64,000 bases of DNA from contig NZ_JAOTPL010000009.1 of assembly GCF_025631005.1 (NCBI RefSeq), positions 1 through 64,000 on the forward strand. Direction: 5' to 3'. Positions 51,484-59,745 of the stretch are shown here, one piece after another; the stretch's first letter is position 1; the number at the start of each line of letters is the position of its first letter. A program made the position numbers and the translations under genes. Origin of the DNA: Haoranjiania flava (GTDB taxonomy: Bacteria; Bacteroidota; Bacteroidia; Chitinophagales; Chitinophagaceae). The notes below the pieces were generated by a model. It ran no database searches and was not told the DNA's origin. It was given only the letters and a program-made list of their open reading frames with translations.

Positions 51484-51564
51484 GTGTAATGTATCACTGC
51501 TTTTATGCCACATGGAACGCGTCATAGAGATGTAAACAACCCCGGATGACTCATTTCATTTATA

Positions 51565-51614
51565 TTTTTACAAGTTATACCGCTTTACCACAATGGTAAA
51601 ACGGTTTGTAAAAA
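51565..51614. repeat. 50-base near-perfect palindrome in the secY leader
   Basis: TTTTTACAA (51565-51573), GTTAT, ACCGCTTTACCA (51579-51590), loop CAA, TGGTAAAACGGT (51594-51605), TTGTAAAAA (51606-51614). Both stems pair, with one G-U and a five-base bulge, giving 21 base pairs. It lies about 80 bases upstream of the secY start, in the transcribed region between rplO and secY. A regulatory hairpin or a small mobile palindrome are both possible. Confidence 0.7.
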
Positions 51615-51674
51615 TACTTATTTTAATATACTTTCCTAATATTTATTAAGAAAAAGATAAAGAACTTAAAAGCT

Positions 51675-51700
51675 AAAAAGACGTATCGTGAGATACGTCT
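51675..51700 (-). terminator. terminator-like hairpin after rplO
   Basis: Minus-strand AGACGTATC (51700-51692), loop TCAC, GATACGTCT (51687-51679) followed by TTTTAGCTTTT. A perfect 9-bp stem with a T-run, 12 bases past the rplO stop. It would partly separate secY from the ribosomal genes. Confidence 0.7.
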
Positions 51701-51711
51701 CAGCTGTATAA

Positions 51712-52161
51712 TTATTTCAAAATTTCAATGGTGCCGCCCAAACCCTCAATGGCTGCTTTAGCTTTTTCGCTAATGGCATTTACTTTAAAGTTTAGTTTGG
51801 TAGCCAGCTCGCCGTTACCCAGGATCTTAACTTTATCAGTTCTGTTGATCAGTGAATTCATATAAAGGTTGTCAACTGAAAACTCAGTGAAACCGTATTT
51901 GGCTATCAGCAATTCTATCTGAGCAAGATTGAATACTTTATATTCTGTACGGTTGTTGTTTTTAAATCCGCGTTTAGGAGTGCGTCTCTGTATTGGCATC
52001 TGTCCGCCTTCGTGGCCCAGTTTCATCTGGTATCCTCTGCGGCTTTGCTGTCCTTTATTACCTTTTGTAGATGTGCCGCCTTTACCTGAAGCCTCACCGC
52101 GGCCAAGGCGTTTTTGTTTGTGTACCGAACCTTCTGCCGGTTTTAAATTGTGTAATTTCAT
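51712..52161 (-). CDS. rplO: 50S ribosomal protein L15 (uL15)
   Basis: A 149-residue large-subunit protein. It begins MKLHNLKPAEGSVHKQKRLG, with the GRGEASGKGGTSTKGNKGQ glycine loop (20-38) and EGGQMPIQRRTPKRGF (near 51). Length is normal. It is encoded between rpmD and secY. A double hairpin lies in the 67-base gap after rpmD. Confidence 0.97.
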   Translation of the reverse strand: MKLHNLKPAEGSVHKQKRLGRGEASGKGGTSTKGNKGQQSRRGYQMKLGHEGGQMPIQRRTPKRGFKNNNRTEYKVFNLAQIELLIAKYGFTEFSVDNLYMNSLINRTDKVKILGNGELATKLNFKVNAISEKAKAAIEGLGGTIEILK

Positions 52162-52181
52162 TTTTATTGATTTTTAACTCA

Positions 52182-52216
52182 GCGGGAAAAATCTTCCCTC
52201 GCAGGCCCTTGCGGGC
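52182..52216 (-). promoter_or_regulatory. double hairpin in the rpmD-rplO gap
   Basis: On the minus strand, GCCC-GCAA-GGGC (52216-52205, GNRA-type loop) is followed by GCGAGGGAA and TTCCCGC (52202-52182), which pair around a short loop. Two adjacent hairpins between co-transcribed ribosomal genes suggest RNA processing or r-protein binding. Confidence 0.4.
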
Positions 52217-52228
52217 TATTTTTTAAAC

Positions 52229-52414
52229 TTATTCTTTTACTTCTTCTACTACAACCAGGTGAGCTACTTTTTCTACCATGCCCAATACCTGTGGAGTAGC
52301 TTCTACTTCTTTGCTAGCGTTTAATTTTCTAAGACCGAGCGCCAAAAGTGTATCTTTTTGCTTTTGAGGTCTGTCGATACAGCTTTTTACCTTGGTGATT
52401 TTAATCTTTGCCAT
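52229..52414 (-). CDS. rpmD: 50S ribosomal protein L30 (uL30)
   Basis: A 61-residue protein of the large subunit, the usual bacterial size. It starts MAKIKITKVKSCIDRP, with a TLLALGLRKLN segment near 22. It lies in the spc-operon order rpsE-rpmD-rplO. Identification is by size, position and the recognisable first strand. Confidence 0.95.
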   Translation of the reverse strand: MAKIKITKVKSCIDRPQKQKDTLLALGLRKLNASKEVEATPQVLGMVEKVAHLVVVEEVKE

Positions 52415-52490
52415 AATGATTACGTTTTTACGAGGTACTTTTTACACGGTAAATTGTACCTGTAAGTTTTTTGCGTGATAACGTGAAAAT

Positions 52491-53012
52491 TTATCCGTTA
52501 AATACTTTGTTTAATTTAATGTTGCGGTCTTTTGCTACCACCAACGGCTCTCTTAAAAGCGTTAATGCATTTACAGTAGCTTTAACCACGTTGTGTGGGT
52601 TGGCAGATCCCAGGCTCTTAGACAATACGTCTGTCAGGCCAGCGCTTTCCAGCACAGCGCGCATGCTGCCTCCTGCGATAACGCCCGTACCAGTAGATGC
52701 CGGCTTGATCAATACCTTAGCTGCACCTGATTTACCAGCCTGCTCGTGAGGGATGGTACCATTGCGCAAAGGAACCCTTACCAGGTTCTTTTTGGCATCT
52801 TCAATACCTTTTGTAATAGCTTCCTGTACTTCTTTTGCTTTACCCAGGCCCTGGCCTACGAGGCCGTTTTCATTTCCTACCACCACTAATGCAGAGAAGC
52901 TGAAAGTACGTCCGCCTTTGGTAGTTTTCACTACACGGTTGATGGAAACCACTCTTTCTTTAAATTCCGAATCGCCGGTTGGCTTTACTTTATTTTCAGT
53001 TACTTTAGACAT
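52491..53012 (-). CDS. rpsE: 30S ribosomal protein S5 (uS5)
   Basis: A 173-residue small-subunit protein at the accuracy centre. It has ERVVSINRVVKTTKGGRTFS (near 19-38), FSALVVVGNENGLVGQGLGK (near 39-58), and IKPASTGTGVIAGGSMRAVL (near 101-120). Encoded between rplR and rpmD. Confidence 0.98.
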   Translation of the reverse strand: MSKVTENKVKPTGDSEFKERVVSINRVVKTTKGGRTFSFSALVVVGNENGLVGQGLGKAKEVQEAITKGIEDAKKNLVRVPLRNGTIPHEQAGKSGAAKVLIKPASTGTGVIAGGSMRAVLESAGLTDVLSKSLGSANPHNVVKATVNALTLLREPLVVAKDRNIKLNKVFNG

Positions 53013-53057
53013 TTATATCTGTTTTCTGTGTTTGTTCAAATAATTTTTCAGACAGCA

Positions 53058-53408
53058 TTAAAATTCCAAACCGTTCTCTCTTGCACCTTCGGCTGCTGCT
53101 TTGATACGCCCGTGGTAAAGATTACCGCCACGGTCGAATACTACTTTTTTTATACCGAGATCCACTGCTTTGCGGGCAATAGCTGCTCCTGCAAGTTTTG
53201 ATTTCTCTGTTTTGGTACCGCTTTGTGCTGCGATATCTTTATCTTTTGTAGAAGCAGAAGAGATGGTAACGCCGTCTTGATCGTTGATCAGTTGCAGGTA
53301 AAGATCGGTATTGCTGCGAAATACAGACAAACGCGGCTTTTCGGCTGTACCTGAAACTTTCTTGCGAATCCTGTAGCGAATCTTTTGTTTTTTTAACTTT
53401 AAGTCCAT
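53058..53408 (-). CDS. rplR: 50S ribosomal protein L18 (uL18)
   Basis: A 116-residue 5S-rRNA-binding protein. It begins with basic residues (KKQKIRYRIRKKVSGTAEKP), then RLSVFRSNTDLYLQLI (near 25), and ends FDRGGNLYHGRIKAAAEGAR. Typical length and position. Confidence 0.97.
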   Translation of the reverse strand: MDLKLKKQKIRYRIRKKVSGTAEKPRLSVFRSNTDLYLQLINDQDGVTISSASTKDKDIAAQSGTKTEKSKLAGAAIARKAVDLGIKKVVFDRGGNLYHGRIKAAAEGARENGLEF

Positions 53409-53461
53409 TTTTTTATTTTTAAATCTTCCGATGCTGCCGGAAGATGATATTACACAATAGT

Positions 53462-54016
53462 TTATTTACCAGCAGCTTTACCTGACTTGCGACGGATGTA
53501 TTCTCCAACGTATTTAACACCTTTTCCTTTGTATGGTTCAGGTTTGCGCAGGCTGCGGATCTTTGCTGCCACCTGTCCGAGCAACTGTTTATCTGAGCCT
53601 TCCAGGATTACCAGCGGGTTTTTACCTTTTTCTGTTACGGTAGTTACTTTCAGTTCTTTAGGTATTTCAAAGATAATGTTGTGAGAATAGCCCAGAGAAA
53701 GGTCAAGCGTATTGCCCTGGCTGGCAGCCTTGAAGCCCACACCTACCAATTCCAGGTCTTTTTTGAATCCTTCATGAGCGCCTTTTACCAGGTTGGCCAG
53801 CAACGCACGGGAAAGCCCGTGGATAGCCCTGTGGCGGATCTGGTCTGTAGGGCGGGTAAGAACGATTTCACCTTCTTTCACTTCCACTTTAATTTCACGG
53901 TCAATCGGCTGTTTCAATTCGCCTTTGCTGCCTTTGGCAGTCACCACATTATCATTGCCCACTGAAACTGTAACGCCGGCAGGTATTGTGATCGGTTGTT
54001 TTCCTATACGAGACAT
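53462..54016 (-). CDS. rplF: 50S ribosomal protein L6 (uL6)
   Basis: A 184-residue large-subunit protein. Opening MSRIGKQPITIPAGVTV, GLSRALLANLVKGAHEGFKK (near 68-87), and the C-terminal RKPEPYKGKGVKYVGEYIRR (near 157-176). It precedes rplR in the spc order. Upstream lies a 92-base gap holding paired segments. Confidence 0.98.
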   Translation of the reverse strand: MSRIGKQPITIPAGVTVSVGNDNVVTAKGSKGELKQPIDREIKVEVKEGEIVLTRPTDQIRHRAIHGLSRALLANLVKGAHEGFKKDLELVGVGFKAASQGNTLDLSLGYSHNIIFEIPKELKVTTVTEKGKNPLVILEGSDKQLLGQVAAKIRSLRKPEPYKGKGVKYVGEYIRRKSGKAAGK

Positions 54017-54044
54017 ACTTTGTAATTTTTTATTTTATTGAATG

Positions 54045-54093
54045 CTTTCCGACCGGTCAGCCTGGTATGCTCCGGCTTAATGTATCTGGAAAG
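54045..54093 (-). promoter_or_regulatory. structured segment in the rpsH-rplF gap
   Basis: CTTTCC (54045-54050) can pair with GGAAAG (54088-54093). Inside lie the palindrome GACCGGTC (54051-54058) and AGCC/GGCT (54059-54062 with 54074-54077). The layout is a small branched RNA between rpsH and rplF. An r-protein binding site is possible but unproven. Confidence 0.35.
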
Positions 54094-54108
54094 TAAATAT
54101 CAGAACGA

Positions 54109-54507
54109 TTAATAAATGTGGCAAAGCACTTCGCCGCCAACATTTTCAGCTTTAGCCTGCTTGTCTGTCATTACACCTCTTGAAGTGCTGATGATCGCCA
54201 CGCCTAAACCATTGATAACTCTTTTGAAGTCTGCAGGTTTGGAGTACTGGCGCAAACCGGGTCTGCTCACGCGCTCCAGGGAGCGGATGGCAGGCTGTTT
54301 GGTTTCAGCATCGTACTTCAATGCGATTTTGATAACGCCTTGCTTGTTATCTTCTTCAAATTTATATTTCAGAATATATCCCTGATCGTATAAGATTTCT
54401 GTGATACGTTTTTTCAAATTTGAAGCAGGAATCTCTACGATTCTGTGGCCGGCCATTTGAGCATTACGTACTCTTGTCAAAAAGTCTGCAATTGGATCTG
54501 TTACCAT
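54109..54507 (-). CDS. rpsH: 30S ribosomal protein S8 (uS8)
   Basis: A 132-residue small-subunit protein that binds the central 16S domain. It starts MVTDPIADFLTRVRNAQMAG, ends STSRGVMTDKQAKAENVGGE and a final CHIY. Usual length. S8 regulates the spc operon in E. coli; here paired segments lie just after it. Confidence 0.98.
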   Translation of the reverse strand: MVTDPIADFLTRVRNAQMAGHRIVEIPASNLKKRITEILYDQGYILKYKFEEDNKQGVIKIALKYDAETKQPAIRSLERVSRPGLRQYSKPADFKRVINGLGVAIISTSRGVMTDKQAKAENVGGEVLCHIY

Positions 54508-54575
54508 TTTTTATTTTTAATTAAATGCTTTTCAAAATTGTTTACTTGCCTGCTATATGGCAGGCAGGGTGATGC

Positions 54576-54845
54576 TTACCAGCTTGCCTTTTTCACTCCC
54601 GGAATTTTTCCGTCTAATGCCATATCGCGGAAGATCACTCTTGACATACCGAAGTACCTGATGTAGCCCCTGGGACGTCCTGTAAGCTGACAACGGTTTT
54701 TCAACCTTACCGGAGACGCGTTGCGTGGAAGTTTATCCAGCGCTTCGTATTCACCTGCTTCTTTCAAAGCTTTGCGTTTTTCGGCAAAACGTGCTACAGT
54801 TGCTTCGCGTTTTCTTTGTCTTGCTTTTATTGATTCTTTAGCCAT
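54576..54845 (-). CDS. rpsN: 30S ribosomal protein S14 (uS14), zinc-free type
   Basis: An 89-residue protein with the long form lacking the CxxC...CxxC zinc site (a single Cys near 53). Recognisable segments are ESIKARQRKREATVARF (near 4) and RCQLTGRPRGYIRYFGMSRV (near 52-71). It lies between rplE and rpsH. The long C-minus form is common in this phylum. Confidence 0.97.
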   Translation of the reverse strand: MAKESIKARQRKREATVARFAEKRKALKEAGEYEALDKLPRNASPVRLKNRCQLTGRPRGYIRYFGMSRVIFRDMALDGKIPGVKKASW

Positions 54846-54866
54846 AATTTGTACTAAAATTTATTA

Positions 54867-55445
54867 TTAGTTATTTTCTTCTTTTTTCGCATTCTTAAAA
54901 GGCACACCCAGTTCTTTCAGCAGTTCGTACGCTTCCTCGTTGGTATTGGCGCTGGTTACGAAAGTGATATCCAGGCCGGTGATTTTGTTTACCTTATCGA
55001 TATCAATTTCGGGGAAGATGATCTGTTCGGTAACGCCGAGTGTGTAGTTGCCTCTTCCGTCGAATGATTTATCGCTTACGCCTTTAAAGTCGCGCACGCG
55101 TGGCAGGGATACTGCGATGAGGCGATCCAGGAACTCATACATTTTAGTTCCCCTCAACGTTACTCTTGCGCCTATCGGCATGCCTTTACGCAATTTAAAG
55201 TTAGAGATATCTTTCTTAGAGTAAGTAGCAATAGCTTTCTGCCCGCTTATCTGCGTCAATTCATCCACAGCTATATCTACCAGTTTTTTATCGGCTACGG
55301 CGCCGTTAACGCCTCTGTTAAGGCATATTTTTTCCAGCTTTGGAGCCTGCATGGGTGTTTTGTATGCAAACTTTTTTACTAAGGCAGGCACTACATCTTT
55401 TGTGTATTTGTCTGCCAGTCTTGGGGTATATTTAACTGTACTCAT
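54867..55445 (-). CDS. rplE: 50S ribosomal protein L5 (uL5)
   Basis: A 192-residue 5S-rRNA-associated protein. It has PKLEKICLNRGVNGAV (near 35-50), KLRKGMPIGARVTLRG (near 89), and GRGNYTLGVTEQIIFPEID (near 129). Its start overlaps the rplX stop by one base, so the two are translationally coupled. Confidence 0.98.
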   Translation of the reverse strand: MSTVKYTPRLADKYTKDVVPALVKKFAYKTPMQAPKLEKICLNRGVNGAVADKKLVDIAVDELTQISGQKAIATYSKKDISNFKLRKGMPIGARVTLRGTKMYEFLDRLIAVSLPRVRDFKGVSDKSFDGRGNYTLGVTEQIIFPEIDIDKVNKITGLDITFVTSANTNEEAYELLKELGVPFKNAKKEENN

Positions 55446-55783
55446 TATTTAATTGCCTCCCCTGATTTTTTTGAAATACGAACTAATTTTCCATCTTCGC
55501 GAGAGCGGCTTACTTTGGTAGGAGCGCTTTTTTTGGCATCCCACAACATTACGTTGGAGATAGCTATAGACGCTTCTGTTTTAATGATGCCGCCTTTTGT
55601 GTTTTGTGCAGAAGGCTTGGTGTGTTTGCTCACGAGGTTTGCGCCTTCTACCACTACGCGTCCTTTGTCGAGGATCACTTCCAACACGGTGCGTGGTTTC
55701 TTTAAATCCTTATCATCTCCGGCGATGATGACTACCTGATCGCCTTTTTTGATGTTGTATTTAGGTTTAAATCTGTTACTCAT
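55445..55783 (-). CDS. rplX: 50S ribosomal protein L24 (uL24)
   Basis: A 112-residue assembly-initiator protein. The KOW motif reads IKKGDQVVIIAGDDKDLKKP (near 11-30), and NLVSKHTKPSAQNTKGGI (near 50-67) follows. It sits between rplN and rplE. Confidence 0.97.
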   Translation of the reverse strand: MSNRFKPKYNIKKGDQVVIIAGDDKDLKKPRTVLEVILDKGRVVVEGANLVSKHTKPSAQNTKGGIIKTEASIAISNVMLWDAKKSAPTKVSRSREDGKLVRISKKSGEAIK

Positions 55784-55838
55784 ATTTTTATACTTAACGC
55801 TTTTGGCTTTGGCCTAAGCTTGTCTGATAATTTTATTT

Positions 55839-56207
55839 TTAAAGAACTTCGGGCGCCAGGGAAATGATTTTCATATATCCTTTGTCACGCAGTTCGCGTG
55901 CTACGGGGCCGAAGATACGTGTACCTCTTGGCTCATCAGAGTTGTTTAATAACACCACCGCGTTATCGTCGAAGCGAATGTATGAACCGTCTTTGCGGCG
56001 CAATTTGTTGGTAGTGCGCACGATCACTGCTTTAGACACAGTTCCTTTCTTTACTCCACCCGCAGGGATAGCGCTTTTTACCGTAACAACTATTTTATCT
56101 CCTATCTTAGCGTAATCCTGACCGGAGTTGCCCAGTACTCTTATACAAAGTACTTCTTTTGCACCGCTGTTGTCTGCTACTGATAGCCTACTTTCTTGCT
56201 GGATCAT
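55839..56207 (-). CDS. rplN: 50S ribosomal protein L14 (uL14)
   Basis: A 122-residue protein of the subunit interface. It starts MIQQESRLSVADNSGAKEVL and contains GTRIFGPVARELRDKGYMKI near 95-114. The exact family length, highly conserved. Confidence 0.98.
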   Translation of the reverse strand: MIQQESRLSVADNSGAKEVLCIRVLGNSGQDYAKIGDKIVVTVKSAIPAGGVKKGTVSKAVIVRTTNKLRRKDGSYIRFDDNAVVLLNNSDEPRGTRIFGPVARELRDKGYMKIISLAPEVL

Positions 56208-56289
56208 TGTTTAATAGCTTTAGCTTTGTTTACTTACCAGGTTTTGCCTGAATTCAATTTGTTTCTTTTATTCCTTGCGCCGGGACAGC

Positions 56290-56547
56290 TTATTTCGCTT
56301 TTTCAACGATCTCTACTAATCTCCAACGTTTTGTTTTACTCAAAGGACGGGTTTCCATAATTTTCACAACATCGCCTACACCCGCTTCTTCTTTCTCGTC
56401 ATGGGCATGGAACTTGGTTGTTTTCTTTACGAACTTTCCGTAAATAGGGTGTTTAACTTTTCTTAGTACGCCCACTGTGATGGTTTTAGCCATTTTGTCG
56501 CTGCTTACTACGCCTATTCTTGTTTTACGCAAATTTCTTTGAACCAT
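56290..56547 (-). CDS. rpsQ: 30S ribosomal protein S17 (uS17)
   Basis: An 85-residue OB-fold small-subunit protein. It has RKTRIGVVSSDKMAKTITV (near 7-25), HPIYGKFVKKTTKFHAHDE (near 33-51), and METRPLSKTKRWRLVEIV (near 64-81). It lies between rpmC and rplN; the 82-base gap after it holds only a weak CAGG/CCTG hairpin. Confidence 0.97.
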   Translation of the reverse strand: MVQRNLRKTRIGVVSSDKMAKTITVGVLRKVKHPIYGKFVKKTTKFHAHDEKEEAGVGDVVKIMETRPLSKTKRWRLVEIVEKAK

Positions 56548-56595
56548 TGTTATTTATTTTGGGCTTTGAATACTTTTGGTATTCGCTGCAAATTT

Positions 56596-56799
56596 TTACG
56601 CTTTTCTTGAATTTAATTCGGTTTTTAAACGAGCCAGGTCTCTTCTGATGCTACGGATAGTCATCGGATTTTCCAGCGGAGAGATTGCATGTGCAAACTC
56701 TACTTTTTTCAAACGCTGTTCGTCTTCCTGAATGCGTGCTTTCAGATCATCGACTGATAATTCTTTGATAGCTTTATTAAATTCTGATGCCTTCGCCAT
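56596..56799 (-). CDS. rpmC: 50S ribosomal protein L29 (uL29)
   Basis: A 67-residue two-helix protein next to the nascent-chain tunnel exit. It contains IKELSVDDLKARIQEDEQRL (near 11-30) and NPMTIRSIRRDLARLKTEL (near 44-62). It follows rplP after 15 bases. Confidence 0.96.
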   Translation of the reverse strand: MAKASEFNKAIKELSVDDLKARIQEDEQRLKKVEFAHAISPLENPMTIRSIRRDLARLKTELNSRKA

Positions 56800-56814
56800 T
56801 TTTTTATTTTTTGT

Positions 56815-57237
56815 TTATGATGCTACTAAATCTCTGCGAACTACAAATCTTGTTTTGATGGGCAGTTTCTGAGCGGCTAATTCCATAGCTCTTTTTGCTA
56901 TTTCCACAGGCACGCCATCGCATTCGAAAATGATACGTCCGGGTTCAACAACTGCTGCCCAGTATTCGGGGTTACCTTTACCTTTACCCATACGTACTTC
57001 GGCGGGTTTTTTGGTGACAGGTTTATCGGGGAATACACGTATCCACACGTTACCTTCACGTTTCATGGCACGGGTCATTGCCTGGCGTGCAGCTTCTATC
57101 TGGCGGTTGTTTAGCCAGATGGGTTCAACTGCTTTAAGTGCATAGGAACCGAAAGAGATGGTTGTACCTCTTTTTGCTACGTTTCTTATTCTCCCTTTCT
57201 GGGCTTTCCTGTGTTTTGATCTTTTCGGCTGTAACAT
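56815..57237 (-). CDS. rplP: 50S ribosomal protein L16 (uL16)
   Basis: A 140-residue large-subunit protein near the A site. It begins MLQPKRSKHRKAQKGR, with GSYALKAVEPIWLNNRQIEA (near 31-50) and the C-terminal RMGKGKGNPEYWAAVVEPGR (near 82-101). A CATCTTA/TAAGATG hairpin lies at about 57248-57266 in the 69-base gap to rpsC. Confidence 0.98.
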   Translation of the reverse strand: MLQPKRSKHRKAQKGRIRNVAKRGTTISFGSYALKAVEPIWLNNRQIEAARQAMTRAMKREGNVWIRVFPDKPVTKKPAEVRMGKGKGNPEYWAAVVEPGRIIFECDGVPVEIAKRAMELAAQKLPIKTRFVVRRDLVAS

Positions 57238-57306
57238 TTTACCTCCTTACATCTTATTTGTTAAGATGAATTATTTTCGAATTATTGTTTCAAAATAAAT
57301 TTACTA

Positions 57307-58080
57307 CTATCCTCTCCTGTCTCTTCCGCCACCTCTTCTGTCATTTCCACCTCTTCTGTCTCCCCTGTCGTTGCGCCTGTCGTGGTGTCCGCCACCGTGC
57401 TGTGCACCTTCTTTGGCTCCGCTGATGAAATTAGGGTTCAGGTCTCTTTTGCCTAAAACTTCACCTTTACAGATCCATATTTTCAATCCTATTTTACCGT
57501 AAACAGTCTGTGCAAATACGCTTGCATAGTCAATATCCATACGGAAAGTGTGCAACGGCACGCGGCCCTGCTTAAATTCCTCCGAACGTGCGATCTCTGC
57601 ACCGCCCAAACGTCCGCTGGCTTTGATCTTGATACCTTCTGCACCCATTCTGAGTGTGGAAGCAATAGCCATTTTAATAGCGCGTTTGAAGTTGATGCGG
57701 TTCTCGATCTGGCGTGCAATAGTATCTCCTACAATTGCGGCATCCAGCTCAGGACGGCGAATCTCTAATATATTGATCTGAACATCGTCGTTGTTGGTTA
57801 ATTTCTTCAATTCTTCCTTGATCCTGTCTACTTCATTACCGCCTTTACCGATGATGATACCGGGCTTGGAAGTATGAATAGTTACAATCAATTTTCCTAA
57901 AGTGCGCTCGATAACGATCTTTGAAATTCCTCCTTTGTTGATACGGGCGTTTAAGTAGGTTCTGATCTTATGATCCTGAATTAAACGTTTGGAATAATCC
58001 TTATCGTTGCCATACCAGTTACTGTCCCATCCGCGGATGATACCCAACCTGTTACCTATAGGATTTGCTTTCTGACCCAT
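57307..58080 (-). CDS. rpsC: 30S ribosomal protein S3 (uS3) with RGG-like tail
   Basis: A 257-residue small-subunit protein with a KH domain. It has IGNRLGIIRGWDSNWY (near 7), TSKPGIIIGKGGNEVDRIKE (near 71-90), and IKIKASGRLGGAEIARSEEF (near 149-168). The last ~35 residues are a repetitive tail of Gly, Arg, Asp and His (GGHHDRRNDRGDRR and similar), an RGG-like extension common in the phylum. It follows rplV after 9 bases. Confidence 0.98.
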   Translation of the reverse strand: MGQKANPIGNRLGIIRGWDSNWYGNDKDYSKRLIQDHKIRTYLNARINKGGISKIVIERTLGKLIVTIHTSKPGIIIGKGGNEVDRIKEELKKLTNNDDVQINILEIRRPELDAAIVGDTIARQIENRINFKRAIKMAIASTLRMGAEGIKIKASGRLGGAEIARSEEFKQGRVPLHTFRMDIDYASVFAQTVYGKIGLKIWICKGEVLGKRDLNPNFISGAKEGAQHGGGHHDRRNDRGDRRGGNDRRGGGRDRRG

Positions 58081-58089
58081 GTTTTATTT

Positions 58090-58434
58090 TTAATTTTTTG
58101 AATCTACTATTATTGTTACGTGATTGCTGCGTTTGCGAATTTTATATCCGCGACCTTGAGGTGCAGGGCGCATACGTTTAATAGTACGGCCTTCATCTAC
58201 AAAAATCGTTTTCACAACCAGATTAGCATCTGCGGCACTTTTTCCGTCATTACCCTGTTCCCAGTTAGCAATGGCGCTCTTCAGCAATTTTGCCAAAGGC
58301 ACTGCGTTGTGTTGCGGATGATGTTCTAAAACAGAAAGTGCTTTATCTACGTCCATTCCGCGAACTACATCTGCCAGCAAACGCATTCTGCGCGGCCCTG
58401 TAGGATAATTTCTTAATTTAGCTACTGCTTCCAT
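58090..58434 (-). CDS. rplV: 50S ribosomal protein L22 (uL22)
   Basis: A 114-residue protein lining the exit tunnel. It has AKLRNYPTGPRRMRLLADVV (near 5-24) and the tunnel loop IKRMRPAPQGRGYKIRKRSN (near 84-103). It lies between rpsS and rpsC. Confidence 0.98.
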   Translation of the reverse strand: MEAVAKLRNYPTGPRRMRLLADVVRGMDVDKALSVLEHHPQHNAVPLAKLLKSAIANWEQGNDGKSAADANLVVKTIFVDEGRTIKRMRPAPQGRGYKIRKRSNHVTIIVDSKN

Positions 58435-58456
58435 TTTTTTTAAGTTTTAAGTTTTG

Positions 58457-58493
58457 AGTTGTAGGTTGTAAGTTTTTCTTACCACTCACAACT
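58457..58493. repeat. nested hairpin in the rpsS-rplV gap
   Basis: AGTTGT (58457-58462) pairs with ACAACT (58488-58493), and GTAAG (58468-58472) with CTTAC (58478-58482) around TTTTT. The 88-base gap also carries AGTTTTAAGTTTTGAG, a low-complexity run. A small repeat element or an intercistronic processing signal. Confidence 0.4.
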
Positions 58494-58522
58494 TGTCAAC
58501 TTTACTATTGATTTTATCTTAA

Positions 58523-58792
58523 TTATTTTTTGCTACCTGCGTGTCCTCTGAAGTTCCTGGTTGGTGCAAACTCTCCTAATTTATGGCCTACCATGAATTC
58601 AGTTACATACACCGGTATGAATTTGTTCCCGTTGTGTACCGCAAATGTGTGTCCTACGAAATCGGGAGTGATGGTAGAGCGCCTGCTCCATGTTTTTACA
58701 ACGGCTTTCTTAGCGCCGCCTTCGTTCATACCCAACACTTTTTCCTCTAAATTATGATCTACGTAAGGACCTTTTTTAATCGAACGACCCAT
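58523..58792 (-). CDS. rpsS: 30S ribosomal protein S19 (uS19)
   Basis: An 89-residue protein of the 30S head. It begins MGRSIKKGPYVDHNLEEKV and has SRRSTITPDFVGHTFAVHNG (near 36-55) then KLGEFAPTRNFRGHAG (near 72). It follows rplB after 61 bases. Confidence 0.98.
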   Translation of the reverse strand: MGRSIKKGPYVDHNLEEKVLGMNEGGAKKAVVKTWSRRSTITPDFVGHTFAVHNGNKFIPVYVTEFMVGHKLGEFAPTRNFRGHAGSKK

Positions 58793-58853
58793 ATTGTTTC
58801 TTTTTGTTGATTTATCCCGCCGGTAGCGAGACCATTTTAACTATTATAAATAA

Positions 58854-59693
58854 TTACCTGTTACTTAATTTTTTACCGTTTTTGCGCTGAATGATAAGCT
58901 TATCAGAACCTTTTTTCTTACGGGTGATCTCACCTTTAGCGTATTTACCGGTTCTGCTGCGCGGATGCCCGCCTGAAGCTCTACCTTCACCACCACCCAT
59001 CGGGTGATCTACAGGGTTCATGGCTACACCTCTTACGCGCGGACGGATACCTTTCCAGCGTTTAGCACCTGCTTTACCGTAGCTTCTTAAGCTGTGGTCA
59101 GAGTTGGAAACCTCACCTACGGTAGCGTATACATTGATCAGTACTTTTCTTAACTCACCTGAAGGCATTTTAAGCGTGGCGTAAGCAGCTTCTTTGTTGC
59201 TCAGCTGGGCAGATGCGCCTGCACTTCTTACCATTTTAGCGCCCTGGCCGGGTTGCAGCTCCACGTTGTGGATGATGGTACCCAAAGGCATATTTTTAAG
59301 TTGAAGTGCATTTCCCAATTCAGGGGCTACACTGTCGCCGGCTACTACTGTAGCGCCCACCTGCAAACCTTTCGGTGCAATGATGTATCTTTTTTCGCCG
59401 TCAGTATATTGAAGCAATGCGATGAATGCTGTACGGTTCGGATCGTATTCAATGGAAACTACCTTAGCTTCTATACCTCTTTTATCGCGTTTGAAATCTA
59501 TAATACGATAGTGCTGTTTGTGTCCGCCGCCTCTGTAACGCATGGAACGGCGTCCCTGGGCGTTTCTGCCCCCGGTTTTGTGTTGGGGCTCCAATAAACT
59601 TTTTTCGGGTTTATTGGTTGTGATTTCAGCGTATGCATTTCCTATTCTCCAGCGGGAGCCTGCGGTAATGGGTTTGAATTTTTTTAAAGCCAT
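58854..59693 (-). CDS. rplB: 50S ribosomal protein L2 (uL2)
   Basis: A 279-residue protein of the peptidyl-transferase region. It has GRNAQGRRSMRYRGGGHKQH (near 42-61), and the catalytic-site His loop in GVAMNPVDHPMGGGEGRASG (near 222-241). Full family length. Confidence 0.98.
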   Translation of the reverse strand: MALKKFKPITAGSRWRIGNAYAEITTNKPEKSLLEPQHKTGGRNAQGRRSMRYRGGGHKQHYRIIDFKRDKRGIEAKVVSIEYDPNRTAFIALLQYTDGEKRYIIAPKGLQVGATVVAGDSVAPELGNALQLKNMPLGTIIHNVELQPGQGAKMVRSAGASAQLSNKEAAYATLKMPSGELRKVLINVYATVGEVSNSDHSLRSYGKAGAKRWKGIRPRVRGVAMNPVDHPMGGGEGRASGGHPRSRTGKYAKGEITRKKKGSDKLIIQRKNGKKLSNR

Positions 59694-59745
59694 CTTTCTA
59701 TATTTTTTCGGAAGTATCAGCTCCGATTGCTATAAGTTTATTTTA

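Noticed and set aside
51484..51525. Upstream ATG for secY adding 14 codons
   Set aside because: The added residues are not SecY-like; the conserved MKKFIQTLKHIWEIEELRNK start is at 51483.
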